A stretch of DNA of 23,534 bases from the NCBI GenBank assembly GCA_910576845.1, contig CAJTJA010000037.1, forward strand, positions 1-23,534, read 5' to 3'. The notes beneath the pieces were generated by a model. It saw only the letters and a program-made list of their open reading frames with translations, was not told the DNA's origin and ran no database searches. Positions 1 through 7,682 of this stretch are shown here, piece by piece. The stretch is from an uncultured Oscillibacter sp. (lineage in GTDB: Bacteria > Bacillota > Clostridia > Oscillospirales > Oscillospiraceae). A program made the translations under genes and the position numbers. Position 1 is the first letter of the stretch. Every line of letters begins with the position of its first letter.

Positions 1-88
1 ACTCCCTCAGCTCCTGGCAGAGCTGGGGGAGCTGTCCGTCCGGCAGCGCTCTGACATCAGCTGGGGAATGGATGGATTCCAGCAGCAT
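1..88 (-). CDS. dxs: 1-deoxy-D-xylulose-5-phosphate synthase, N-terminus only (runs off left edge)
   Basis: Only the first 29 codons are in the window. They read MLLESIHSPADVRALPDGQL and then PQLCQELRE, which is the typical amino-terminal stretch of DXS (M-L-x-x-I-x-S-P-x-D-L-K-x-L, followed by L-x-x-L-x-x-E-I-R-E). DXS is the thiamine-diphosphate enzyme that joins pyruvate and glyceraldehyde 3-phosphate at the start of the MEP isoprenoid pathway. The ATG at 88 has an AAAGGAGG site about eight bases upstream, and the gene follows the membrane protein at 110-652 after only 21 bases, so the two are probably co-transcribed. The catalytic part lies outside the window. The identification rests on the short N-terminus plus the OLE/OapA context. 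Confidence 0.82.
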   Translation of the reverse strand, partial: MLLESIHSPADVRALPDGQLPQLCQELRE

Positions 89-109
89 AGGGAGCCTCCT
101 TTCCAAAGC

Positions 110-652
110 TCATCGGTGAAACAGATGCAGGAAGCGGCCGGACCAATAAACCACTTTTGTGCTGCGCTTGATGGCCACAGTTTTACCCAAGGCCTTGCCG
201 CCGATGGTCAAACCGGAAACCAGCGCAGTTACGGCCACAGAGATCAGCACCGTCCTCATGTTTAGGGCGCGCTGGAGCTGAGTGACAATTACCGCTCCCG
301 TCGCGCCGCTGACAATGCCGCAAATATCACCCACCACATCATTGCAGACGCTGGAAACTCTTCCAGCATTCCGCAGGAGCATCAAGGACTCCTTCGCCCC
401 CTTTTCCTTGTGCGCCGCCATGGCGTGAAAGGGCTTGGGGTCCGCCGCTGTCACAGCCACTCCAATGATATCAAATACAATGCCGAGGCCAATAAACAGC
501 GCCAGCATCAAAAGAGCGGCGGCCACACCCGCACCCTCCAGCATCGATTCCGACGCCAGACTCAGCACGGCGGACAGGACCACCGCCATCAAAAAGACCA
601 TAAGGGCCCAATGATATGGGGAAGACGGCTTCCCTTTTTGTTGTTTCTTCAA
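110..652 (-). CDS. OapA-like (CorB/DUF21-related) four-helix membrane protein
   Basis: A 180-residue integral membrane protein. A short basic N-terminus is followed by four hydrophobic segments at about residues 15-37, 42-65, 104-128 and 133-155, with a Lys-rich C-terminal part (GGKALGKTVAIKR). Proteins of this type are often annotated as Mg2+/Co2+ transporter CorB-like, because the segment around FDIIGVAVTAAD resembles DUF21/CNNM membrane domains, but the CBS and corC domains of true CorB are missing. OapA, the OLE-RNA-associated protein, is a membrane protein of this size with four predicted helices encoded directly after ole. The start is a TTG at 652 with AAGGAGA seven bases upstream. It lies between the structured RNA region and dxs. 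I infer that it anchors the OLE ribonucleoprotein at the membrane; transport activity is not shown. Confidence 0.75.
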   Translation of the reverse strand: MKKQQKGKPSSPYHWALMVFLMAVVLSAVLSLASESMLEGAGVAAALLMLALFIGLGIVFDIIGVAVTAADPKPFHAMAAHKEKGAKESLMLLRNAGRVSSVCNDVVGDICGIVSGATGAVIVTQLQRALNMRTVLISVAVTALVSGLTIGGKALGKTVAIKRSTKVVYWSGRFLHLFHR

Positions 653-869
653 GAGAATTTCTCCTTTTCAGAAAGGGCCTCGATTTTTCCGAACCATTCA
701 ATCCTGCGGGAAAAGAACATACAGAAAATACCCGCAGAGCAGGTTCTGCCACAAAGAAGAATACTCGCTGCAAAAAGCAGAGAACAAGCAGAATAGAAAG
801 AAACCTGCCAAGGACAAAGGCCTCAAAGCAAAATTTGCCCGGTAAAGGAATAACACAAGCTCCCTTTCG

Positions 870-1532
870 ATAAGACGCGCTAAGCCGGCGGCGGCAAAAA
901 AAGTAAATCTTACGGCTTAGGTACGGGTTGGCTTTCCCCGGAGCACACCTCTCGTTGCCGATGGAGGCGGTTTCCCTTTCAGCACGCCGGCGCGGCGTTG
1001 CCCGTCCGCGCTACCCGATTGCCACTTAGTCCGCACTGCAATCCTTTTTCTGCCCGGTCAAGACAGCCTAGGTGATTTCCACCACAGTCCGTCCGTTTCT
1101 TTAGCCTCTTTTGCAAAACGGGTTTCAAAGGGCGATCGGTAAACCGCCCTGGCCGGGGCTGTTTCCCGTAGTTCCCTGATCCACCCGCCCCACGCAAGGC
1201 AGGCTACAGCTGCACACAGCGTTACGGCCCCAAGGGGCCGATGCACCGCATTGCAGGTTCACAATCTGTTTCGTACACAGGCCGAAAATACCACAGTGGG
1301 AGTACGTCTATGCACAAGAACAGGTCTCCACAGAAACAGGGTCGGATAAACCATGCCATTGGAAAACGCCCTGAATCCGCAAGCGCACCAAGTGCGCTTC
1401 CCCCCAGCACCCACCCAAAACTGGGCGTATCAAGCAGGCACCACGGGTTTCATCGATGTGCCCTTCAGAGGATTTTTAGGCCCTCCTTAGGAAACGGCAG
1501 ATCTGACTAGAATACTGCGCCGCCGCTTAGCG
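870..1532 (-). ncRNA. ole: Candidate OLE RNA (large structured noncoding RNA), ends approximate
   Basis: There is no plausible protein on either strand for about 950 bases between rluB and the 180-aa membrane protein, yet the stretch is rich in helices. Examples are CGGCCCC 1225-1231 with GGGGCCG 1234-1240, AAGCGCA 1381-1387 with TGCGCTT 1393-1399, GGCAC 1437-1441 with GTGCC 1458-1462, and CCCA/TGGG near 1414-1425. Near the 3' end CTAAGCCG pairs with CGGCTTAG across 880-920. A consensus promoter (1539-1567) predicts a start near 1532, giving a transcript of about 660 nt. OLE RNAs are about 600 nt and sit next to oapA and isoprenoid genes such as dxs, as here. I could not compare primary sequence with the Rfam OLE model, so the call rests on size, structure, promoter and neighbours. 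Some other large ncRNA class is the main alternative. Confidence 0.68.
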
Positions 1533-1538
1533 GGGAAT

Positions 1539-1567
1539 AGTATAGCATAAACTTTATAAATATGCAA
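1539..1567 (-). promoter_or_regulatory. Sigma-A promoter of the OLE RNA / oapA / dxs unit
   Basis: On the minus strand, TTGCAT (1562-1567), a 17-base spacer (1545-1561) and TATACT (1539-1544), with an extended -10 TG just upstream. It lies 40 bases beyond the rluB stop and points into the structured RNA region, so the RNA need not depend on read-through from rluB. Confidence 0.7.
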
Positions 1568-1607
1568 GCAATACCGTATATGAATTTTTTCTGAACATTT
1601 TCTTTAC

Positions 1608-2312
1608 TTACTTTCGCAGGTCCTCTACTTCTGCCGGCGTCAACAGCCGCCATCTCCCCGGTGGAAGACGGCCCAGCTCCAGCGTATGCTCCCGCACACG
1701 GCGAAGACGTTCCACGGTCAAGCCGCAGGCAGCGCACATCCGGCGGACCTGCCTGTTTTTTCCCTCATGGATGGTAACAGACAGTCTGGCGGCAGATACT
1801 CCCTGACAAAGCGTCTCAACCCTGGCAGGAAGTATGGTTTCCCCTTCCAGCTCCGTCACCCGGGCAAGGCGTTCCGCCGCCCTCTCTACCGGCCCCTTCA
1901 CCCAGACATGATAGACCTTCTCCGCCTCGCAGCTGGGGTGAGTCAGCCGCTGGGCCAGGGTTCCGTCGTTGGTCAGCAGCAGCAATCCCTCCGAATCCAT
2001 GTCCAGACGGCCTACAGGATAAACCCGGACGCCGCAATCCTTTACCAGCTCCGCCACCGTTTTGCGGCCTTTCTCATCGGAAAGCGTGGTGACATACCCT
2101 CTTGGCTTATTCAGCAGGATATAAATAAGCTTCTCTCTTCCCGGCAGGGGGCTGCCATCTAAAAGAATATCGTCCCGGCTCGGGTCAGCTTTGGCGCCCA
2201 GGCAAACAGTTCTGCCGTTTACTGTCACCCGGCCGGCCTGTATGTATTTCTCCGCCGTTCTGCGGGAGCATATACCGGAGGCAGAAAGGAGTTTTTGCAG
2301 CCGTTCTTCCAT
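1608..2312 (-). CDS. rluB: rRNA pseudouridine synthase, RluB/RsuA family
   Basis: Isomerises a specific rRNA uridine to pseudouridine during ribosome assembly; members of this family act on 23S U2605 (RluB) or 16S U516 (RsuA). The 234-residue protein has an S4 RNA-binding domain at about 1-60 (RLQKLLSASGICSRRTAEKYI), then the catalytic domain with the YPVGRLDMDSEGLLLLTNDG motif near residues 97-116 holding the catalytic Asp. A later GKNRQVRRMCAACG motif is also typical. Length is close to the usual 235-250. The ATG at 2312 follows a GGAGAGGAG site. It stands 135 bases after dacF on the same strand and its stop is 40 bases before the ncRNA promoter. Target uridine cannot be decided from sequence alone; RluB is the usual assignment in Clostridia. 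Confidence 0.92.
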   Translation of the reverse strand: MEERLQKLLSASGICSRRTAEKYIQAGRVTVNGRTVCLGAKADPSRDDILLDGSPLPGREKLIYILLNKPRGYVTTLSDEKGRKTVAELVKDCGVRVYPVGRLDMDSEGLLLLTNDGTLAQRLTHPSCEAEKVYHVWVKGPVERAAERLARVTELEGETILPARVETLCQGVSAARLSVTIHEGKNRQVRRMCAACGLTVERLRRVREHTLELGRLPPGRWRLLTPAEVEDLRK

Positions 2313-2447
2313 GGATTCTCCTCTCCTTTTCCCAGAGAGATAGAAGAGCCCTCAGCAGCATACCGGCCAAAGGCTTTCTATCCCTAAAGGAAAAGATTCA
2401 ACGTTCTTAAAGCGGCCTTTAACAGAGCTCTGTGACATTCCGCCTGT

Positions 2448-3533
2448 TTACCGGAACTCTCTCAGAACACTCATGGCGGATTCTGTTCCGGGGAGTACCG
2501 TCTCGCCGCAGAGCAAGCCCACACGGCCCACTTCTCTGCCATTCAGCGTGAAGACTGCTTCCCCCACTCGTGTCCCTGCCCGAAGAGGCGCAGAAAGGGG
2601 ACAGTCTAGCTTCAAAGACGTCTCCAACGTCTCTCCCTGCGCCAAAGGCCAGGCAAAGCTGTCCGCCGCAATCAAAGGAACGCTATCCCGCAGCCCGCCT
2701 TTCACTGCCGCCCACTCCAGCACATGGCCAAGCTGGGCAGTACGGCATGCGGGATAGCAGGCAAAGCCATAATCATAGAGATTTTGATGGTCCGCCCAGT
2801 CGTTGCCATCCTGGAGGGTCACGGCAATCAGTCTCTGACCATTTCGCTCCGCGCAGCTCACCAGCGTCCGGCCCGCCGCTCTGGTATAGCCGGTTTTCAA
2901 GCCCAGGCACCCATCCAGATAGCCCAGCAGCTTGTTGTGGTTCGTCATGGTCCTCCCCCCCACCGTTACTGTTCTGGTAGAGGCAATACGAACCAGCGTC
3001 TCATTCCTCATTGCCGCGCAGGCAAGCACCGCCATATCCCTGGCAGTGGAATAGTGATTCTCGTCATCCAGGCCGTTTGGGTTGGCAAAGGAGGAATTCT
3101 CCATTCCAAGAGACATGGCAGTTTCATTCATCCGTTTCACAAAACGCTCCACGCTCCCTGCCACATGCTCCGCGACAGCCACGGCAGCGTCGTTTCCGGA
3201 GCAAAGCAGAAGACCGTAAAGCAATGTCTCCAAAGTCAGCTCCTCCCCCTCTTTCAGGTACATAGAGGAGCCTTCCGTATAAGCGGCCTCCCGGCTCACC
3301 TTCACTGTATCCGACAGGTTCCCGTCCCGGATAGCTACCAGCGCCGTCATAATCTTCGTAGTGCTGGCGATCAGCATTCGAGCATCGGCATTGCGCTCAT
3401 AAAGCACCCGGCCGCTGTCCATATCCATCAAAATAGCAGAGGAGGCGGAGGTATCCACAGCCTCGGCCCAGCCAGTCAGCAGGCAGACCAGCATCAGCAG
3501 CAGCGCTCCGCTTCTCTGGAATCGTTTCGCCAA
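2448..3533 (-). CDS. dacF: D-alanyl-D-alanine carboxypeptidase (DacF-type penicillin-binding protein)
   Basis: Peptidase S11 enzyme that trims the terminal D-Ala from peptidoglycan stem peptides. The 361-residue protein starts with a signal peptide (about 1-25, cleavage near AEA), followed by the three serine-PBP motifs: S57-T-T-K60, S112-G-N114 and K213-T-G215. A beta-rich C-terminal domain follows, as in PBP5/DacF. The start is TTG at 3533, the only start between the upstream in-frame stop and the signal peptide, with GGGGTG seven bases away. In Bacillus dacF is made in the forespore and tunes cortex cross-linking. Its place next to gerW, scpAB and sigG fits that role, although a forespore promoter was not recognised here. 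A vegetative PBP5-like role cannot be excluded. Confidence 0.9.
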   Translation of the reverse strand: MAKRFQRSGALLLMLVCLLTGWAEAVDTSASSAILMDMDSGRVLYERNADARMLIASTTKIMTALVAIRDGNLSDTVKVSREAAYTEGSSMYLKEGEELTLETLLYGLLLCSGNDAAVAVAEHVAGSVERFVKRMNETAMSLGMENSSFANPNGLDDENHYSTARDMAVLACAAMRNETLVRIASTRTVTVGGRTMTNHNKLLGYLDGCLGLKTGYTRAAGRTLVSCAERNGQRLIAVTLQDGNDWADHQNLYDYGFACYPACRTAQLGHVLEWAAVKGGLRDSVPLIAADSFAWPLAQGETLETSLKLDCPLSAPLRAGTRVGEAVFTLNGREVGRVGLLCGETVLPGTESAMSVLREFR

Positions 3534-3579
3534 ACATCATCACCCCAATTGATCAGCAGTCAACAGTGATGATAGTATA

Positions 3580-3613
3580 CCCGGCTCGTCAAAAAGTATT
3601 TTGACAAGCCGGG
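3580..3613 (-). terminator. Hairpin after gerW
   Basis: CCCGGCTCGTCAAAA (3580-3594) and TTTTGACAAGCCGGG (3599-3613) form a 15-bp stem with one mismatch and a 4-base loop. It follows the gerW stop by 70 bases and precedes dacF. The U-tract is weak on the minus strand, so it may terminate only in part. Confidence 0.55.
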
Positions 3614-3683
3614 AAATTCTTTCAGACTTCCAAACACTCCTGACTGAAACGTCTGACTCAAACCACTCTTTGAAACTTTTTAA

Positions 3684-4091
3684 TCAGACGTCTTCCTGTT
3701 CTTTTTCTTCCTGTTTTTTGTCAAAATATTTTTCCACCTTATCCATCAAATCCGGCACCATCTCCACAATACGGTCAACTGTAGACACCGGCGGCACCGC
3801 TACAGGCAGCACCCTGGTGATGCCGTCCTTAATAATCAGGAAAGCTACGGGATCAATTTTTACGCCCGCGCCGCCGCCACCGCCGAAATTCGCTTTTGAG
3901 GGCGTTCCGTAGTCTCCTCCACCGCTTCCAAACCCGACGCTGACACGGGAAATGGGTATCAATGTCACGCCGTCAGGGGTATTGATAGGCTGACCCACAA
4001 TCGTATTCGTATCCACCATCTCATGAATCTTTTCCATAGTAGACCGCATCAGCTCGCTGACATTGCTTTTCTTTTCCATTGTATTATCCAT
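3684..4091 (-). CDS. ytfJ: GerW/YtfJ family spore protein
   Basis: A 135-residue protein of the YtfJ (GerW) family. Family features are visible in order: an N-terminal helix (residues 1-30), IVGQPINTPDGVTLIPISRV near 31-50, a glycine-rich segment (GFGSGGGDYG and FGGGGGAGVKIDP, about 53-80), then a FLIIKDG strand and an amphipathic, acidic C-terminal tail. In Bacillus this forespore-made protein is required for normal germination with some germinants, and many non-sporulating Firmicutes keep homologues. It is the last gene of the operon starting at 6987, 56 bases after the DUF2953 gene. The ATG at 4091 has AAGGAAG upstream. Confidence 0.9.
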   Translation of the reverse strand: MDNTMEKKSNVSELMRSTMEKIHEMVDTNTIVGQPINTPDGVTLIPISRVSVGFGSGGGDYGTPSKANFGGGGGAGVKIDPVAFLIIKDGITRVLPVAVPPVSTVDRIVEMVPDLMDKVEKYFDKKQEEKEQEDV

Positions 4092-4147
4092 TCCGCAGCT
4101 TCCTTTCTCATATCGTCAAATTTCATTTATGCCTGTCTCAAAACGCC

Positions 4148-4852
4148 TCATGCGGCGGGATTCTCAGCGGGCGGTTCTTTCGCAGAAGGGTCCCCGTCAG
4201 GAAATTTCTTTGATTTTTTATCCGGCTCCGGCGAACGCTTCCTGCATCGCTTCCGCCAGCGCAGAAACCACCTCAGCGCCGGAAACGCTATGCCAAAGCC
4301 CACCGCCAGCAGCGTTCCTACGCGGAAAGCAACGCAAACTTCTCCTTCCACCGCCGCTGCCGGAGCCGTAAAGTCTACGTCGGTGTAAACATGCACGTCT
4401 TGGATATTCACCAAACGCTCCAAAGCCGGCATTCCTGTCCAGATAACGGCCTGCAGCTTACCATAGGCTTCCGCCGCAGCCGCAGGGTCCTCCTGCCCGC
4501 CCAAAATCAAAGACACTCGCAGAGGCTTAATACGTATTCCCCGGCATGTCCGGCTCAAAGCCCGCCCCAAGGGAGGAAGAAGACTGTGAAAAGCATCCTT
4601 AACGTCTTCCAAAGCAAAAGCCTTCTTTTTTCCCTCCGGCAGCTCCTTTTTTGGTTTCCTGGATTTCTTTTCCCTCTTCTGCTCTTCGGACTTTGGCTTT
4701 TTCCTGGCAGGCAGAATATGTATCCGCAGGGAGCCAAGCAGCAGGTTCAGGCAAAACGCTCCCTTCCCAAAAGCCACCCAGACGCCTACCCGCATCCAGC
4801 ACAGCAAACCAATCAGCACAGCTATCGCCAATAATATCCAAATCCACAGCAT
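4148..4852 (-). CDS. DUF2953 domain protein, membrane anchored
   Basis: A 234-residue protein with one N-terminal membrane helix (about 2-22), a short strand-rich part, a very basic stretch at about 52-78 (repeated Lys-Lys, Arg-Lys), and a globular C-terminal half. A second hydrophobic patch near 180-200 is followed by another basic/acidic tail. DUF2953 proteins, such as Bacillus YtfI, are regularly encoded directly before ytfJ in spore formers, exactly as here, and are thought to act with it in sporulation. Molecular function is unknown. The ATG at 4852 lies 15 bases after the scpB stop with a G-rich ribosome site in the gap, indicating translational coupling. Confidence 0.82.
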   Translation of the reverse strand: MLWIWILLAIAVLIGLLCWMRVGVWVAFGKGAFCLNLLLGSLRIHILPARKKPKSEEQKREKKSRKPKKELPEGKKKAFALEDVKDAFHSLLPPLGRALSRTCRGIRIKPLRVSLILGGQEDPAAAAEAYGKLQAVIWTGMPALERLVNIQDVHVYTDVDFTAPAAAVEGEVCVAFRVGTLLAVGFGIAFPALRWFLRWRKRCRKRSPEPDKKSKKFPDGDPSAKEPPAENPAA

Positions 4853-4867
4853 AGGCGCCCCCCTTTC

Positions 4868-5479
4868 TCATTCTGCCTCTCCGCTCTCCTCTGAAGCCAT
4901 GACCTCTCCGTTCTCCCCCAGCCGCATCTGACCATCAGTCTCCGGCTCCAGCGGGTCCTCCGCCTCCGAGGGTTCTGTCAGCTCCGGCAGATCATCCAAG
5001 CTCTTCAGATGGAATGCACGCAAAAACTGCTTCGTCGTCCGGTACAGCAGGGGCCGCCCCGGAACCTGGAGGCGGCCGCACTCCTCAATCAGCTCCCGGT
5101 TCAGCAGCAGGCTCATGGTATAAGAGCTGTCGACGCCCCTTATCTGGTCCACATTAGCCCTGGTAGTGGGCTGGTTATAAGCGATGATGGTCAGGGCCTC
5201 CAGAGCAGGCTGACTGAGCTTGGCCGGCTTGCGAACCTCCAATGTCCGGTGGACAATATCCGCAAATTCCGGTGCGGAACAGAGCTGCCAGCTATCCTCC
5301 ATCTGTACCAGACGGATACCCCGCTGGTCAAAAGCGTAATGATCTTCCAGATCCTTCAGCGCCCGCTCTACAGCGGGACGAGCCAGCTCCAGTACTCCGC
5401 AGAGGCGCTGAAGCCGCACCGGCTCACCGGAGGCAAAGAGGATCGCCTCTACAGCGGACTCGATTTCTTTTCTCTCCAT
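4868..5479 (-). CDS. scpB: Segregation and condensation protein B
   Basis: Subunit of the SMC-ScpA-ScpB condensin that organises and segregates the chromosome; ScpB dimers bind ScpA through winged-helix domains. The 203-residue protein begins MERKEIESAVEAILFASGEP, the standard ScpB start, and contains the family motif around LEALTIIAYNQPTTRANVDQ followed by IRGVDS. The C-terminal 30 residues are acidic. An in-frame upstream ATG at 5521 lies inside scpA and is less likely: the chosen ATG at 5479 has a perfect AAGGAG overlapping the scpA stop codon. The ten-base gap indicates coupling with scpA. Confidence 0.95.
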   Translation of the reverse strand: MERKEIESAVEAILFASGEPVRLQRLCGVLELARPAVERALKDLEDHYAFDQRGIRLVQMEDSWQLCSAPEFADIVHRTLEVRKPAKLSQPALEALTIIAYNQPTTRANVDQIRGVDSSYTMSLLLNRELIEECGRLQVPGRPLLYRTTKQFLRAFHLKSLDDLPELTEPSEAEDPLEPETDGQMRLGENGEVMASEESGEAE

Positions 5480-5489
5480 TGGGTTCTCC

Positions 5490-6287
5490 TTAGTCTGATG
5501 GTTCCTCCACCCTGGAGGCAATGTCAGCGGGAGGCTCCCCCACTTGGCGAACCGTGCATTCCGACGCTGAGCCGCTTAATTGCAGGACATGAGACCGGCA
5601 TAGCTCCAGCACCGCCAAAAAAGTCGCTACCACCTCGCTGCGGCTCCGGCTTCCCTTGAAAAGCTGGAGAAAACGGGTAATTCCCCTTTGACGCAGACGC
5701 CGCAATATATCCAACGCCTTGCGTTCCACAGGATATGGCTCATGCTGGGCAATCTCCTGAAACGCCGCTTTGGAAGGAGGCAGTTTTCTCTCCGCGCGGC
5801 TCTGCAGCTCCCACATGGCCCGGATCAAATCCTGAGGGCAGTGATCATACTCTGCTTTCCCAGGCTCCAGGGACTCCGGCCCGCGAACACATATGCTCCG
5901 GCCAAACTCTCCCATCGGAGCCAAGCGCTCTCCCATCGCTTTGAAATAGGCATAGCTCTCTCCCTGGCGTTCTTTCAGGGACTGCCTCAGGGCCTCCAGT
6001 TCCTTCCTGGCTTCCTCATCCTCAATCGAGAGGAGCATACGGGTCTTGAGATATACCAAATGGGATGCCATTGCCACAAACTCGCTGGCTACTTCCATAT
6101 CCAGCTGCTGACGGCGGTCCAGCCAAGCGAGATACTGCCCACATATCTGAGAAATAGAGATATCCTGTATCTCCATCTTATTCTTACCCAGCAGAAAAAG
6201 GATCAGGTCAAGAGGACCCTCAAAATCCTGCCGCTCCTCCGTCCGGGAATGAACCACTCTTTCCAGCTTGAATACGGGACTGTCCAA
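5490..6287 (-). CDS. scpA: Segregation and condensation protein A (kleisin)
   Basis: Kleisin subunit bridging the two SMC heads. The 265-residue protein shows the usual N-terminal motif FEGPLDLILFLLGKNKMEIQ (about 24-43) and ISQICGQYLAWLDRRQQLDM after it, then a helical linker and a C-terminal winged helix (about 190-245) that contacts SMC. The start is TTG at 6287 (MDSPVFKLE), with AGGAGG eight bases upstream; no better start is visible. It follows the M50 protease by 40 bases and precedes scpB by ten, in the conserved scpA-scpB-DUF2953-ytfJ order of Clostridia. Confidence 0.95.
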   Translation of the reverse strand: MDSPVFKLERVVHSRTEERQDFEGPLDLILFLLGKNKMEIQDISISQICGQYLAWLDRRQQLDMEVASEFVAMASHLVYLKTRMLLSIEDEEARKELEALRQSLKERQGESYAYFKAMGERLAPMGEFGRSICVRGPESLEPGKAEYDHCPQDLIRAMWELQSRAERKLPPSKAAFQEIAQHEPYPVERKALDILRRLRQRGITRFLQLFKGSRSRSEVVATFLAVLELCRSHVLQLSGSASECTVRQVGEPPADIASRVEEPSD

Positions 6288-6327
6288 GAAGTCCCCTCCT
6301 TTTATCCGGTGTAAAGGCCGCGCCGCC

Positions 6328-6987
6328 TTAAAGACACAGCTCTATAAAAAAATCCCAGATCCCCAGAATAGCCCCGCTAATAAGCTTTCCTGTGACGCCG
6401 AACCAGCTCAGGGCCAGCAGCAAAAACATGCCGTAGCGCTCATAGCGCATCAGCCCAAAGTATGTCCGCTCCGGCAGAAAGGCTCCCAGTACCTTGGCCC
6501 CATCCAGAGGCGGAACGGGCAGAAGATTGAAAAGCCCCAGGCCGATGGACAGCGGGGCCACCCGGAGATGCAGAAATACGAACAGCCAATAGGCCGGACA
6601 GGTATCGGATGTAATCAGACCTCTCAGCACCTTACAGGAAAAGAACGTTGCCAGAAAGGCCAGCACAAAATTGGAAACCGGACCCGCCAAGGCAGTGAGG
6701 GCCATACCCTGCCTGGGCTTTTTAAAATGCCGGGGATCCACCGGCACAGGCTTGGCCCAACCGAAACCCACAGCAAGCATCATAGCCAACCCCAGCCAGT
6801 CGATATGCCGCAGAGGATTCAGGCTCAGACGGCGCCACTCCCGGGCGGTAGGGTCTCCCAGAACGCAGGCCGCCAGGCCATGGCATGTCTCGTGGACCGT
6901 CAGGCAGAGGAGGATGGCGAAAGCCCGCATCACCGTATCTTCCAGCCAAAGCCAGTCAATGGAGCGGATGAGACCGTCGAAATCCAT
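6328..6987 (-). CDS. M50 site-2-type membrane metalloprotease
   Basis: A 219-residue polytopic protein of the site-2 protease (M50) family, zinc proteases that cut within membranes. The zinc-binding motif is H32-E-T-C-H36 in the first helix, and the third ligand lies in the NLLPVPPLDGAKV motif (Asp162). A GPVSNFVLAFLA motif near the middle is also typical. It lacks PDZ or CBS domains, so it belongs to the short YwhC/SpoIVFB-like branch. It is the first gene of an operon with scpA-scpB. A sporulation role (SpoIVFB cleaves pro-sigmaK) is tempting, but short M50 proteins next to scpA are common in Clostridia and their substrates are unknown. The ATG at 6987 has GGGAGGA upstream. Confidence 0.87.
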   Translation of the reverse strand: MDFDGLIRSIDWLWLEDTVMRAFAILLCLTVHETCHGLAACVLGDPTAREWRRLSLNPLRHIDWLGLAMMLAVGFGWAKPVPVDPRHFKKPRQGMALTALAGPVSNFVLAFLATFFSCKVLRGLITSDTCPAYWLFVFLHLRVAPLSIGLGLFNLLPVPPLDGAKVLGAFLPERTYFGLMRYERYGMFLLLALSWFGVTGKLISGAILGIWDFFIELCL

Positions 6988-7013
6988 GGTCCTCCCCCCT
7001 TCACAGTTGTTTT

Positions 7014-7042
7014 ATTATAGCAGTTCCCAGGAGGAAATACAA
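7014..7042 (-). promoter_or_regulatory. Sigma-A-like promoter of the M50-scpA-scpB-DUF2953-gerW operon
   Basis: TTGTAT (7037-7042), 17-base spacer, TATAAT (7014-7019) preceded by TG on the minus strand. The predicted start is about 20 bases before the M50 ATG, and it lies just after the sigG terminator, so the operon is uncoupled from sigG. Confidence 0.65.
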
Positions 7043-7052
7043 GGGAAACTGC

Positions 7053-7080
7053 GAAAAAGCCCGCCAAAAGCGGCGGGCTC
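7053..7080 (-). terminator. Intrinsic terminator of sigG
   Basis: On the minus strand AGCCCGCC pairs with GGCGGGCT (7072-7079 with 7058-7065), a six-base loop, followed by TTTTT. It lies 83 bases after the sigG stop and is a textbook Rho-independent terminator. Confidence 0.85.
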
Positions 7081-7162
7081 TGCGTTCCATGTCATTTCGT
7101 CAAGAGAAACGCCTCTTCGAAAAGAAGCTTCTTCTCTTTAACCAGACGGCATCCGTTTTAAA

Positions 7163-7654
7163 TCAGATGTTTTTCTTGATGGTATTGATGGCGCCCTTCT
7201 CCAGACGGGAAACTTGCGCCTGGGAAATGCCTACTTCTGCGGAAACTTCCATCTGTGTCTTCCCCTCATAAAACCGCAGAGAGAGTATCCGCCGTTCCCG
7301 GTCGTCCAGCCGCTTCAGCGCGTCTTTCAAGGCAATGTGGTCTGTCCAGTTCTCATCGGTGTTTTGCGTATCCCGGACCTGATCCATAACGCAGAGGGCA
7401 TCGCCGCCGTCAGAGTATACCGGCTCATAAAGAGACACCGGGTCCACGATAGCATCCATAGCAAAGACCACGTCTTCTCTCGGTATATCCAGTTCTTTGG
7501 CAATCTGCTCCACAGTCGGCTCCCGCTGGGTTTCGGATATCAGCCGTTCCCGAACCTGAAGCACCCGATAGGCCGTGTCCCGCATGCTGCGGGAGACCCG
7601 AATCGCACTGTTGTCCCGGAGATAGCGGCGAATCTCACCAATAATCATCGGCAT
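7163..7654 (-). pseudogene. sigG: RNA polymerase sigma-G factor, 3' part only, interrupted by a recombinase element
   Basis: Encodes the last 163 residues of sigma-G, the late forespore sigma factor. It starts at PMIIGEIRRYLRD, within region 2.4, and keeps regions 3 and 4: REPTVEQIAKELDIPRED (region 3) and GISQAQVSRLEKGAI (helix-turn-helix of region 4). The segment SLYEPVYSDGGDALCVMDQ is diagnostic for sigma-G rather than sigma-F. Intact sigma-G is about 255-260 residues; the first ~95, with core-binding and -10 melting regions, are absent. Upstream of the ATG the conserved FSTYAV codons are replaced by unrelated sequence that runs into the serine recombinase stop codon 28 bases away. A chance AGGA lies before the ATG, so a fragment might be made, but it could not work as a sigma factor. 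The missing half is not in the window. Confidence 0.92.
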
Positions 7655-7682
7655 AGCTTTCCTAGGTTGAAATGCTTTTTTA
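7645..7682. other. Probable attachment-site junction (att) between sigG and the serine-recombinase element
   Basis: Homology to sigG begins abruptly at about the GC-x-x-TG-CCG-ATG codons (Ala-Val-Pro-Met in intact sigma-G; here Lys-Ala-Met-Pro-Met). Everything up to the recombinase stop at 7683 is foreign and AT-rich. Large serine recombinases usually lie at the very edge of their element, which places the crossover within about 7645-7665. Exact core bases need the partner site. Confidence 0.7.

Noticed and set aside
979..1510. Several 60-90 codon frames on both strands between rluB and the membrane protein
   Set aside because: They overlap one another, lack ribosome sites, and have compositions typical of structured RNA genes; the stretch is better explained as an ncRNA.
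870..1532. RNase P RNA, tmRNA or a group II intron as explanation of the structured stretch
   Set aside because: I could not find the RNase P core motifs, a tmRNA tag reading frame, or a convincing domain V with an intron-encoded protein. OLE fits size and neighbours better.
2724..3569. 281-codon open frame on the plus strand
   Set aside because: Antisense shadow of dacF, which has all three serine-PBP motifs.
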